Of a stretch of DNA of 64,000 nt, positions 54,664-64,000 are shown piece by piece. Origin of the DNA: Kappaphycus alvarezii (taxonomy: Eukaryota; Rhodophyta; Florideophyceae; Gigartinales; Solieriaceae); contig NADL03000614.1 of NCBI GenBank assembly GCA_002205965.3, positions 62,001 to 126,000 of the forward strand, written 5' to 3'. Within the stretch, counting starts at the first letter, position 1. Every line of letters begins with the position of its first letter. Under the pieces are notes generated by a model. It saw only the letters and a program-made list of their open reading frames with translations. It was not told where the DNA came from and searched no databases. Position numbers and translations under genes: made by a program.

Positions 54664-56110
54664 TCTTGGCTGTCAAGACTACATTTGATGGAAAGATCAA
54701 ATACAAGGGCAGATATTTAATTGGCGGGCACAAGGACAAAATGAATGATCTGATGGTTTATTCCTCAGCCACCCTACATCCTCAATCTATGCTCTTGCTA
54801 CTTGGCCTATCAGAAGCTTTTTTCGCTTTTGTTTGGGATGTTTGGACTACTGATATAAAGCAGGCTTAATTGCAGTCTTCAGAACCTCTCGCGCGCCGAG
54901 TATTTATTAAGAAGCCAGTCCCGGAGTTCGAGTAAGATCCACATCAAATGTATTCAACTTCTCCGCCCTCGTTACTTACTTTGTGATGCAAGCGATCTAT
55001 GGAACTCTAATCGAGATAAAAAACAACCACAGGAACTTCAATTGATGCCTTTTCGGATATATTCGGCATTAAGGTACCTTCTATCTAACTTTTTACTGAA
55101 GGGCCATAGTAGAAACTATTTAGATGATTTATTAAGAGACGGTGACCAATAGTTCAAGAAAGTATCTGACCAAACCAATGAACGTTTCGGAATAGCGGAT
55201 TATATCTCTCTTCCGAATGTATTCACTGGCTTAATCCTCGAACGGGATGGCAAAAAGAGATTTTAATAGACCAAAGCTCTTCCATAGAGAAGCTTGAGTA
55301 TGTACCAATGGATATGTCATGTAATACACCTAAACCACCTAAATCCCCTAAATCCTGTAGATGCGCATGAAGCTTGCTTGGTTATCAAACTCTCGACCAG
55401 ATTTCGTATCTGAAAATTCCCAAATCGCAAAAGTCACAGAAGGTATGTTCGATGAGCAGAATGGCGATATTACTCGTTGGATCAACAGAGCTATCAAATA
55501 CGCCTTTGGCAACAGGATCAAACTCAGGATTCGAAGGATCGGCCAACATTCCTTGAAATTTATCGGATTTCCGATTCCTTGGTTTCTAATAACGCAGAGT
55601 TATCGTTACGATTGGGATAAATTGTATTTCTTAGCGACTAAGGCGCAAAGTGGCTCCTATTTATTTCAGGTCATATAATTCCAGGCGAATCACAAGATCC
55701 GCAATGCCAGCTGAGATGATCGCGTTTAGCGATATGATCGACCTATGATCGACATGGCAGTTCTCATCTCGCAGGAACTCGGAAAGGTGCTGGAAAAGTC
55801 CATCCCGGTTCAAATTTTCACGGACAGCAGAATTTTGTTCCATGTTATTTCGAAAGCTTCACAAACTTCGAAGAAACGCAAGATGCTTGACATCAACTCC
55901 GCAACGGAAGTTTTTCGCGATAGGGTGATATGTGATATCGGTTTCGTTCGAAGTCGTAACATGTTATAACAATGTCGCAGATCGAATGACTGTATTGATG
56001 TCCCAAGCGGTGCTAAGGAATGTTATTAAGACCGGGGGAATCAATGTTGTACGGGTTCAGTGGATGGTTGGTTCTGAAGAGATTACGTGCAAGGACTCTC
56101 TTCCTTCACA
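54664..56110 (+). pseudogene. Second copia element fragment (reverse transcriptase to RNase H)
   Basis: GKIKYKGRYLIGGHKDKMND, SSATLHPQSMLLLLGLSEA and VWTTDIKQAYLQS (54666-54890) are the copia reverse transcriptase start. RNase H remains in MIDMAVLISQELGKVLEKSI, VQIFTDSRILFHVIS, TSKKRKMLDINSATEVFRD and DIGFVRSRNMLADRMT (55745-56000). Its motif style is unlike the 22.9-28.8 kb element and closer to copia elements known from fungi, so it is a different lineage. The middle is badly decayed. No LTRs seen. Confidence 0.78.
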
Positions 56111-57581
56111 TTTTACTTCGCTCTACCATCTCCCTAGCCTCTGCTAACTCAAGTTTATTTATATTTGGTCTAACACACATTCCCAAACTATCAGGGCATA
56201 AACGGATTCCTAAGGTCTCTGTTGGATCTAAGATGAATCTTGTTTGCGTTAACAAGGACGGAATGGTTGACGCGGTAACTGGATTTTTGCACAAGCCTTA
56301 CCAACCATATCCTAAGTACTAATGTGGCAACCATATCGAACGCATAATGCCTCCTATTTCTGTGCAGTTCCTTTCGAAAAAGTGGGTCACGTTAGGTCAG
56401 ATACAATCCAAGACTTTGCACCATTCCCCTACTTTCCTCATATTTTTTGGCCTAAACTTCGACAACATTAACTTCCTCGTTGCAACCTCAACTCCAGACG
56501 TCTAACAAGAATTAGAAGCCGTTCCATATTGATGCCCGGACGCAATCCAGTTTGCCGGAAAATGAAATGAAATCAGTATTATTCGCAATTCTGTATTCCA
56601 CAAGACCGGGACTTCCAGGCCAATCTGCAATGATAAATGTACGTCTAGATGCCACTTACAGAATTCCAAGGTGTTTTCTAGGAAACAACAACTTGCCGGC
56701 TAATCAAGAATATCTCCTCTCAAGGCCCTTCAAGGCGATACCGCACACTCATTTATAGTCTGGCCTATACCTTTATCTGGTGCCTTCACTAGAAATGCAA
56801 CGGCCCTTACCCTATAGTCCGGGGGTGTCAAAGATTTTTGTGCAATCTCAAATTATCCAATTGCACCGTTAACGGCGGTTACACAGCCATATCAAGTTCC
56901 CTTCTGCAGTGTTTACTTACCAATGGCCATGCCGATACCACACCGAACAACGAAAGTTTCGTATCTAGTTCGGCCTACAACGAAGACCACCCGTTCTTTC
57001 CTCCCCTCTGAAGGCTTATCAGTCGTTACTGCATCGTTTCCATTTTGTGCCCTGTTTTCATCGCTATGTGGCTCCCATTCAACATCAACATCTTCATCAA
57101 AACTGTTTTGGTTTTCTACTCAACTTCTTCTATTGTTTAGACTCATTCCTCTGTCGAATGAAAAAGGAGATGTACTCCCCGGTACAACAGGGAAAGTTTA
57201 GTCGGATATCACACGAAAACCGTATCGCTTAACAGGACGTAGAGTACCAGAATCTGGCCCGTAGCTTCATGGCCGGGAGCTTATGGTAACATCTTGTGCT
57301 TGTCGCCCACTCATTGCGCGCACAATTCTGACAAAACAAAACAATTCAGCACAAGACGAAAGAGGTCAATGCGATCGAACAGGTATCCACCGGAAGATAA
57401 GCCGCTGGTCGTAAGAAAAAGGGGCGGTGGTGCTACTTACCCTGGTCATGTTTCATTTTTATAATACTGTGCAATGGGGGGTGTGGGGTGATTTAGTAAA
57501 TTATTTGAAAGCTGTGGTCAGTTGTGGCCCAGAACATGCGACGGGGTGACCAGTAATACCTCCTAATTTCCCCTAAAAAGT
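56111..57581. other. Region without a recognised gene
   Basis: Short frames at 56552-56758 and 56923-57201 carry no motif I know. A minus-strand frame near 56930-57070 is hydrophilic and open, but unassigned. Confidence 0.35.
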
Positions 57582-57660
57582 CGGCTCAAGGCCGACTATC
57601 GGGCGAGCTGCTTTGGATATTACGGTCGCGACAGCATGCCATGCAAAGAATTTGCTCTGG
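57582..57660 (-). pseudogene. RLE-type retroelement C-terminal scrap
   Basis: The minus strand reads WHAVATVISKAARPIVGLEP, which follows QRHAAAAVMSNAACLLAGIEP of the copy at 60253 position by position. Short and weak on its own. Confidence 0.45.
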
Positions 57661-58079
57661 GAATGGGTGATGGTGTCAATTTACTCTAATGGGCAGATGA
57701 ACACTGCGCTTCAGATGCAGTGTGCCACAGCTTTGTAGGTTAAATATCTACGAGCTACACTGCACCTCGTCGACGCTGGAGGAAAAAAGGGAGAACAATC
57801 AAGAAGTAACGCTACGTCTCATTCCCATCGAATCCGTAGCCCAGCTCATGCTACCGCGTCTGCCATTCTCTCCAGTAAAAACAAATTTTATACATCTATC
57901 CGTTGTGCTTGCAGCTCATCAATAAGGTTGCTTGTAAAACCTTACAATTGATGTCAATATTCGCGGGATATCACGATACAAACGGGCTATTGTAGGTGGG
58001 AAATTTTTAAAAGAAAGTGACGATAGATTTTAGTAGAAAAGGCTCAGCAACTCAACAACAGAACTCTCAAAACTCCAGT

Positions 58080-58447
58080 AAATCGTGAAATTGCTTGCAC
58101 CATTAGAGGCGATCTTATTAATAAGCATGCAAGAACTGTAGCTCCGTTCTGTAAAGCTAAATTTAAGAGGCATTCGCCGAATGCTTTTATTCAGTGTTAC
58201 AATGATGAGATCCCAGGAGTTGTTCTGCTACCTATTGACCACATCCGAATTACATATTTATTTACGTCCAAAACAATTACTGAATTGTTTGCTCAAGTTG
58301 AGTTACTTCCTCCAAACTGTAAAACAAATCCTATCGGGTCAGGTTTTCAATTTGGATGAAACAGGATTCAATTCGAGTCGACACTTGAAGGGAGAGAACA
58401 ATAATCAATCGGTTAGCTTAAAAAAAGAGAGAGTTTGTAACTTCTAG
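58080..58447 (+). pseudogene. pogo-type (DDE_1) transposase, N-terminal core fragment
   Basis: VFNLDETGFNSSRH (about 58345-58385) is the first-Asp block of DDE_1 transposases. It is preceded by helical sequence in two frames. It is cut off shortly before the AT-rich repeat at 58516. Confidence 0.65.
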
Positions 58448-58515
58448 GCCCACCCAACTTTAAATACAGGAATAGAATATACCCGTAGAAAGTAATTAAA
58501 ATGCATAGATTCAAA

Positions 58516-59008
58516 ATAGATAATTCCAGTAAATCAATAATAAAATTACCTGAATAGGATTGGTAATAATAAAAAAAGGAAACTAACATTTATTGATAGG
58601 TGATCGACAGGGATAGCTCGATGGTTCGAGGCTTGCTGAAAATTTCAAACAGCTAAAGAATATTAATACTGTAAAGAAGAGTAGAAAATCTACAAAAATA
58701 ATTCCAGCAGCATAATAATTTTGTACACCAAAATCATGCTCAGTAGTAATTAAAGAATAATTCTCCAGGTGAGCATCAATCCAAATAATCATTTGCTGGT
58801 AGTATAACTCCAGTAACTATAACTGTACAATTTAAAAACCAACTGACATACATAAAAATTGCTTCATGAGTAATACAGTATAATAAAACTAATTTTCAAT
58901 GATTCACAATAAATAAAAAATTGTGAGCCTCTGATAAAATATTGTCCCACAATTTTTCATCACAGTATTCGATATAGAAAACAAATTAATTAGTTATCCA
59001 ATACTTGA
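58516..59008 (+). repeat. Dispersed AT-rich repeat, copy 2
   Basis: Collinear with 17339-17834 over its whole length (see that entry). It sits between the two halves of the pogo-type transposase, so it most likely inserted there, which would make it a mobile sequence. Confidence 0.75.
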
Positions 59009-59349
59009 TATTATGAAAATTGAAAAATTGAATGTCTCTTGCCCATAGCGTCAAGTTTAGCTGTGAGTACTATTTACCGAGTCCTGTTTTAAAAGACGTG
59101 TATGAGCCCCTTCTCGTAACAATGATTCGTTGAGAACTAAGATGAATGAACTGATTACGAAGGGATGGGAGACCTGTTTGCAAAGGGAAATTGAAAGTAC
59201 TGGCACTTTAATTTTCGAGTCCTCGGCCTATCAATCCGTTGTTAGCAAACAGAACGGCAACGAGTAGCGGATAGTTTTTTTTCCATTTTCTCTCTCTCCT
59301 GTCTCATGTGTCTTGCGGTGTTGAAAAGGAAAGGTCTCGGTGATTTACT

Positions 59350-59976
59350 CTTGGAACAGTTATTCGACTTGAAAGTGTTCAAGAAGAGGAATATTATCGC
59401 TTTTGAGTCCATTACAAACTTCGTGAGCGGCTACAGCCTTTAGAGGTGTCATTCACCGGTCCTTGCAACTATTATGCTGTTGCTACCAAGTGCGGCAGAG
59501 CTATTTAGCTGGGATGATTGGGATGCCACAAAGGCAGATTGCATTACCGTCTCAGCTTCAAAGAATATTTCGGATAGATTCATGTGTACAGGAATATGGC
59601 CTATTGATGTAACCCTCTTGGTGGTGATATCCGGGCGGGCGCCGATGAAACAATGATTTGTTACCCAGCGGGTGTTGTTCGTAAGACGAACACCAGAATG
59701 CTGGAATTCAGGCTATTTGGGTGCCCAGAGGCAATTGCGAAATATGAGCTCGTGGATGCAGTACGCGGTATAGAGCTGACTTGTGATGGCATATTGTCGT
59801 TGACAGGGAGAAGTTTACTTTAATGAGTACAATAGCATTAAAAAGGATAGGGTACAAAGAGCGAAGAAAAAGAAAATAATATTAGATTATTTCCTCGCTT
59901 GGCAAGAAATTGAGCAAGAGATTAAAGTGAAGGGGTTTAGAAAATTCAATATGCGAGGCCATCCAAAGATCGAATA
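59350..59976 (+). pseudogene. pogo-type transposase, C-terminal part
   Basis: LKVFKKRNIIAFESITNF, then after stops ISDRFMCTGIWPIDV near 59560-59610, the GIWP(F/I)(N/D) motif at the end of pogo and related transposases. A Lys/Arg-rich tail (KRIGYKERRKRKK) runs to about 59976. It continues the protein begun at 58080. Confidence 0.6.
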
Positions 59977-60139
59977 GGCATAATGACCCTCTCATTATAT
60001 CGCGCACTTTTCGAAAACAGGGCCCGGTTGTACGTAGGCAGGCGTCGAAGAGGGCTGTTCGGTAGAGCGTGAGCTGTACAGACGGTACGGATCAAGGTGG
60101 GTTCAAATTTTATTAGAAAGCACCAAGAAATGAAGGGGA

Positions 60140-61060
60140 AAATGTTGGGTTATTTTAATGCATGGAAGATGTGGTCGGTTATATCCACGCGGCTAATGCG
60201 TTATGCGGGACAAGTCGTCGCTGATGGGTAACACTACAGTAAATGACCTTGCTTACAGAGCCGGCTCAATGCCGGCGAGCAGGCATGCCGCGTTGGACAT
60301 GACGGCCGCAGCAGCGTGCCTTTGAGTAAGCACCGCTCTAACCATCCCATAGGTCTCCATCGCTCGAACGGCCACGTTCCGCGCGACATCGGTTAGCACC
60401 GCGTACGCGTCTGGGTGCCAGCCTCCGAGGGTGGATATTGGGATAGGCACAAGCCTCCCTCTAGTAGCAGTCGCGAGCAGTGGTTCATACCTTCTACGTT
60501 TGGCGGAGATGGCTGCGTTGAGGGAGGTGAGTGGGTTGAAAGTACGCGCTCTCCTATTGGAGGGCGCAAGAAGATTGACGAACGTGACGTCAAAAAAGTC
60601 CGTTCCTCCGTTGCTACCCATTGCCTCTATATCCGGCCTTGTGCGGTGAAGCCCCTGTCGCCGCTCGATAGCCGGATGACGGGCTGCCTTCTGCAGGTCT
60701 TGGGCGAGGAGGACGACTTGACGGTCGTGTCGTCGGGTGCGGTGCCCACCATGCAGGCAGTGCATGAGGTGATCCCGGTGGCAGTCGAGGACCTCAGGGC
60801 AGTTTGGGCGTGGGCACGGCGTGTCTGGGGCGAAGAGCGGGACCTGGAGGTAGTACTGGAGCCACACTGAGAACTCACGGGCGTCAATGTTGGTCTTGAG
60901 GCCGGGGCACGGATGACAATAGACCCATTCCTTGGCGCCGGGAAGGCCCATGGAAGCCCGGAAAGCTTGCCTTCGTTGGTCGCCGAGAGGGATCCCCAAG
61001 AAATGTCCCATGTGATTAAAAGTATTAGAGGCCACCAGAGATGCCGAGAGGGACCAAGAG
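60140..61060 (-). mobile_element. RLE-type non-LTR retrotransposon, 5'-truncated copy
   Basis: Bounds estimated: homology to other copies starts near 61060 (LGIPLGDQRRQ) and the 3' tail ends near 60140 at gttgggttattttaatgc. Truncation of the 5' part, with reverse transcriptase missing, is typical of non-LTR retrotransposition. Other remnants of the family: 18373-19580, 28841-28910, 34039-34420, 46965-47560, 57582-57660, and perhaps 3404-4130. Confidence 0.7.
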
Positions 61061-61341
61061 CAGGGTGTGAGGGATGGACACACACCAGGGGAAAAACCAC
61101 GGAAAGAGGGCAGCCCCTGAGGATTTTCCCAAAGTTTGAGAGGAAAGAGTGAAAAATATTGCCTTGAGAATTGCTCGTGTCCGTGCATCATATTAATGTC
61201 TTGCGAAGCTATAGTCGGACCAGTCAGTGTATCACACAGACACGGTTTGAAACAAACATAGAGTCTCATGCATGTGATAAGAAATACTGTATATGTAAAG
61301 GTAAAGTTTCTGTAGGTGCAGCAGGCAAACACATTGAACAA
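60253..61341 (-). CDS. Retroelement C-terminal zinc finger and restriction-like endonuclease
   Basis: An intact 362-residue frame; the first 100 or so residues are likely foreign sequence. Domain order: LPGAKEWVYC, a Cys/His cluster (CPRPNCPEVLDCHRDHLMHC, ending H-X3-C), GGHRTRRHD, then the endonuclease core GLHRTRPDIEAMGSNGGTDF and FDVTFVNLLAP, with PDI and FDV giving the paired Asp of R2-type PD-(D/E)XK enzymes, then LVPIPISTLGGWHPDA and QRHAAAAVMSNAACLLAGIE. In R2-like elements this part nicks the genomic target to prime reverse transcription. Without a polymerase it cannot move alone. The open frame suggests a recent insertion. Confidence 0.72.
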   Translation of the reverse strand: MFNVFACCTYRNFTFTYTVFLITCMRLYVCFKPCLCDTLTGPTIASQDINMMHGHEQFSRQYFSLFPLKLWENPQGLPSFRGFSPGVCPSLTPCSWSLSASLVASNTFNHMGHFLGIPLGDQRRQAFRASMGLPGAKEWVYCHPCPGLKTNIDAREFSVWLQYYLQVPLFAPDTPCPRPNCPEVLDCHRDHLMHCLHGGHRTRRHDRQVVLLAQDLQKAARHPAIERRQGLHRTRPDIEAMGSNGGTDFFDVTFVNLLAPSNRRARTFNPLTSLNAAISAKRRRYEPLLATATRGRLVPIPISTLGGWHPDAYAVLTDVARNVAVRAMETYGMVRAVLTQRHAAAAVMSNAACLLAGIEPAL

Positions 61342-62665
61342 ACTACTGAAGCAAACCTAAAAAGATAGTTTTGAAGGTGGCCAAACCCTGCATGTTGCGG
61401 GGCGCGACGTCTCATTGATGCTGCGGACGTGGATCAAATGGCACACCTAAGCTGCTGGTAAAGCCGAGTCTTCTCTCTTCCCTTCGACCATTCACTGCAG
61501 GTCCCTACAACGGCGCCGTGCTCAATCTCGGGAATTGTATAAAATCCATAATCGATTTCCGCGTTTTGATTATCACACAGTAAAACATCCCGCTGAGCCG
61601 TTTTGCTGCAAAGTTTGAGGCAATAATTTTTCGTCATTACAGCATTACACAATAAGCAGTTTACTGTTTCGAATTTACAGTACTGTAATTCTTAGTATAG
61701 AGTTCTGTTTTTTTTTGAATCATACTGTCAGCGTGATTGATTGTTGCCTGTATCAAAAGATACAGTGAAATTATAATGTATTGCGCAAATTTCATTTCTG
61801 TCGTGAGACCTTGATCTCGGAATAAAGGCCGTTCACATAAGGTCAATTGTCAGCTTAGCCATTGGGCTTTCTTTCGAAGAACACGTAAAGGCCTCTCTAC
61901 CGAAGCTCAGGTGTACTTACAGCACAGTAAAGTACAGTACTGTACAGTACAGTAAAGTGCTGTACAGTGTATTGCATTTTGAAGACGAAAATGACATATG
62001 TTTGTTGAAAACCCCTGTGCAATGATAGTTGACTATTTCTGCAAAATTCGCTGTATTTATGAACACTATTGAAATAAGATCTTTTCCTAGAAGTCTCTTG
62101 TGACTATTTTTTGGGAATAAATGTACAATGTCAGCAAGGACAATCTGTCTGTCCGCGACATTGCGTTCAAGATAGATTGTTCTCTGCACCACGTTAATGC
62201 TGAGCAAAGGGCCATTTTGAACTTTTCATTATTGTGATTACGGTTAGTTGACAGGTGGCAGATAAATTTGGGAAGGGACAGCGCTGTACAGATCTGTACA
62301 GAACTACATCAATAAAGCCTTCATATATCCTGCAGAATTACCCGGTCGGGATTGTGCGGCGACATCAATTTTTGACCCCTTGGGACCTCCAGTAATACAT
62401 TGAATGCTTACCATTGAAAATAAAAAAATAAAAAAATTCTTTGCGCTTCACAAAATCTGTCTTAAATTCCAGTTCATCACAGATTCAAACCTCGGCGGTA
62501 CCGCAGCTTGACCATCACACCCGTCGGACAAAAGTGTGCTTATCAACAACTCAAGCCTCGTTTGTAACCGTCAAGCTTTCTCCACTTCATCATCCGCTTC
62601 CTCCAACTCACACCATCCGCAAAGCTAACGCAATCAATATTCTCCTATTTTCTCCAGAACAAACC
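61342..62665. other. Upstream region of the copine-like gene
   Basis: No gene recognised. tactgta words at 61675-61690 and 62283-62305 flank a dense cluster at 61921-61970. Confidence 0.45.
61918..61975. repeat. TACAGTAC/TACTGTAC cluster
   Basis: tacagcacagtaaagtacag and onward, overlapping ctgtac words over about 55 bases, 700 bases before the copine-like start codon. Confidence 0.85.
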
Positions 62666-63713
62666 ATGGGTCGTGGCGGGGTTCAGACCCACGACGCACC
62701 ACCATCGTTGTCTTCACCTCCCCCTTCAACCCATCTCTCCACTTCTACTGCTTCCTCTACCCAATCCCCCGACCCTTCTATCCGTCTGCAGTATCCCAAG
62801 TCATCACGCCTTCTACTCGGCACCACTGCGAACCTTCAGCAACCGGGTTTTCTCAAGGCGTTAGAAACAAATTACCCGCTCGAGCTTTCCCTCTCATGCG
62901 ATTCCCTCACCCCGCCCCCAAAGCTATTCCCCTTTCCCCGCCCCCTTCGCCCCTTTGCGATGTTTTTCTACCGTGACACTCCACATGCCCAGTGGGAACT
63001 TATCGGCCGCACGGAGACCGTCCTTCACGATTTCCAGCATCGTTTCGTCACAAAGCTCAAAGTTTGTTGTGCCACATCAGCAGACAGGGCCAAGGTTCTC
63101 CGAGTCGAAGTCTACGATCGCCGCACTCGGTCAGAGCTAGTCGAGGATCAGATCTTCCTTGGAGCGGCAGAATGTACATTGGAGGATATCATTGCTGAGC
63201 CCTTGTTGCGCCGTCGCATGCGTCTGGTGAGTTCCCGTGTCATTCACCCGGATGGATTACGTTGGCTGCAGATGTGGTGCGCCCGGTGGCTGGAGGTGGC
63301 AAAATTACTATGAACATTGACATGTCAAGTATCACGAAAGGAACTAGCCGAGTGTTCTTTGTTCTCAGTCGACAAGGATTTGGAGGGAGTATACCCCACT
63401 GTATCGATCTGAGATTTTGGGTAAGGCAGAAAAACGATTTAAGCCTTTGACACGGGAGGTCTGCGCTGTAACCGCAGGTGTAGATGACAAGCTGCTCAGG
63501 ATCGAGATGTTTCAGTGGAGTAAGGGAGGGAGCGTAAGGTTAGGGTTTGTGCAGACAACTCTAGAAAAGTTGAGAAGCACAGAAGTTAATGGCAGCTTGT
63601 TATGGTGGCCGTGTGGGAGCGGAGAAGGAAGGATTGAGATTGGCAGGGTTGTCCTCATCGAAAAGGAGGTAGCGGGTAACGTGCTCAAGGTCCGATTGCG
63701 CGTGACCACCTAG
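62666..63713 (+). CDS. Copine-like protein with two C2 domains
   Basis: ATG at 62666 in a good context (aaaccatgg). A Ser/Pro-rich leader of about 60 residues, then C2A (PLELSLSCDSL, AMFFYRDTPHAQWELIGRTE, VLRVEVYDRR, FLGAAECTLEDI) and C2B (GGGKITMNIDMSS, VFFVLSRQGF, LYRSEILGKAEKRFKP, LLRIEMFQWSKGGSVRLGFV). The WxxIGRTE and YRSE signatures are those of copines, calcium-dependent membrane-binding proteins. The frame ends at 63713 right after C2B, so the copine von Willebrand A domain is missing. Two frame changes: near 63250, and in CCCC 63394-63397, each repaired by one base. The total would be about 350 residues. Confidence 0.68.
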
Positions 63714-64000
63714 CCAGAAACTGTTGCCGATTGAAATGTTGGGGAGTTAATCCTTAAACCCTGCAGGGATGCCCCATTACAACTTAGAAGAATTATACTT
63801 TTGAGGAATCACAGATGTTGGAGAAACCCATGGATATAATGTGGGGTGCACTCTATGAAGGAGACATGTTGAGCCGTTTAGGTCTTTACGTTCTCTTTAT
63901 TGAATAATCAGAGTCTAGAATGTAGGTCGCACCTGGTACTTCATTGTTATCAGTTTCAATCCAAAGATGCACATGAAATACGAAGTAGCCCAGGGCTTGT
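63714..64000. other. 3' flank, no gene seen
   Basis: Less than 300 bases to the window edge; nothing recognised. Confidence 0.4.

Noticed and set aside
60060-60110. tRNA-like pattern (ggtagagcgtgag ... gggttcaaattt)
   Set aside because: Resembles A and B boxes, but the B box lacks the final C and no acceptor or anticodon stem can be drawn.

Overview
The window looks like a nuclear contig of a eukaryote, most likely a red (florideophyte-like) alga. The host genes appear intron-poor and sit in small islands. They include eukaryote-specific families (LisH/CTLH/WD40, exportin-like HEAT repeats, copine-type C2 domains). The rest is mostly degenerate retrotransposons and DNA transposons plus AT-rich filler. 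There are no bacterial operons, ribosome-binding sites or CRISPR arrays. The assignment to red algae is an inference from gene style and transposon families, not proven.

Layout. 1-9 kb: the broken 5' part of one Ty3/gypsy element, then a nearly complete gypsy element of the same family (2753-8893, minus strand) with TG..CA LTRs, a GATAC target-site duplication, a primer-binding site and a polypurine tract. 9-11.5 kb: non-coding DNA ending in TACAGTAC-type repeats. 11.5-14.1 kb: host island 1, an F-box-like reading frame convergent with a LisH/CTLH/WD40 gene. 15 kb: a long fold-back inverted repeat. 15.4-22.9 kb: AT-rich DNA with two remnants of a non-LTR retrotransposon carrying a restriction-like endonuclease (RLE), one half of a dispersed 0.5-kb repeat, and an acidic pseudogene. 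22.9-28.8 kb: a complete copia element (5.9 kb, GTTAT duplication) inserted into the tail of an RLE-type element. 30.2-39.7 kb: host island 2, with an exportin-like gene, a membrane-anchored trypsin-like gene whose catalytic His and Ser are replaced, and a Pro/Ala-rich gene. 40.5-59.9 kb: DNA-transposon and retroelement remnants (PIF/Harbinger-like DDE genes with a Myb-like partner, Tc1/mariner, pogo, a second copia) and a long AT-rich desert. 60.1-61.3 kb: the best-preserved RLE retroelement 3' end. 62.7-63.7 kb: host island 3, a two-C2-domain copine-like gene.

One technical point shapes every gene model here. Almost all host genes and several transposon genes are split over two to five reading frames. 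With few exceptions each junction needs exactly one extra base, and many junctions fall on G or C runs of 4-5 or longer. This fits single-base homopolymer deletions in the assembly better than real gene decay or mini-introns, so several genes listed as broken are probably intact in the organism.

The observations most worth following are the catalytically dead membrane trypsin-like protein, the Tf1-like self-priming potential of the copia element, the RLE retroelement family, the fold-back element, and the two-gene Harbinger-like unit.
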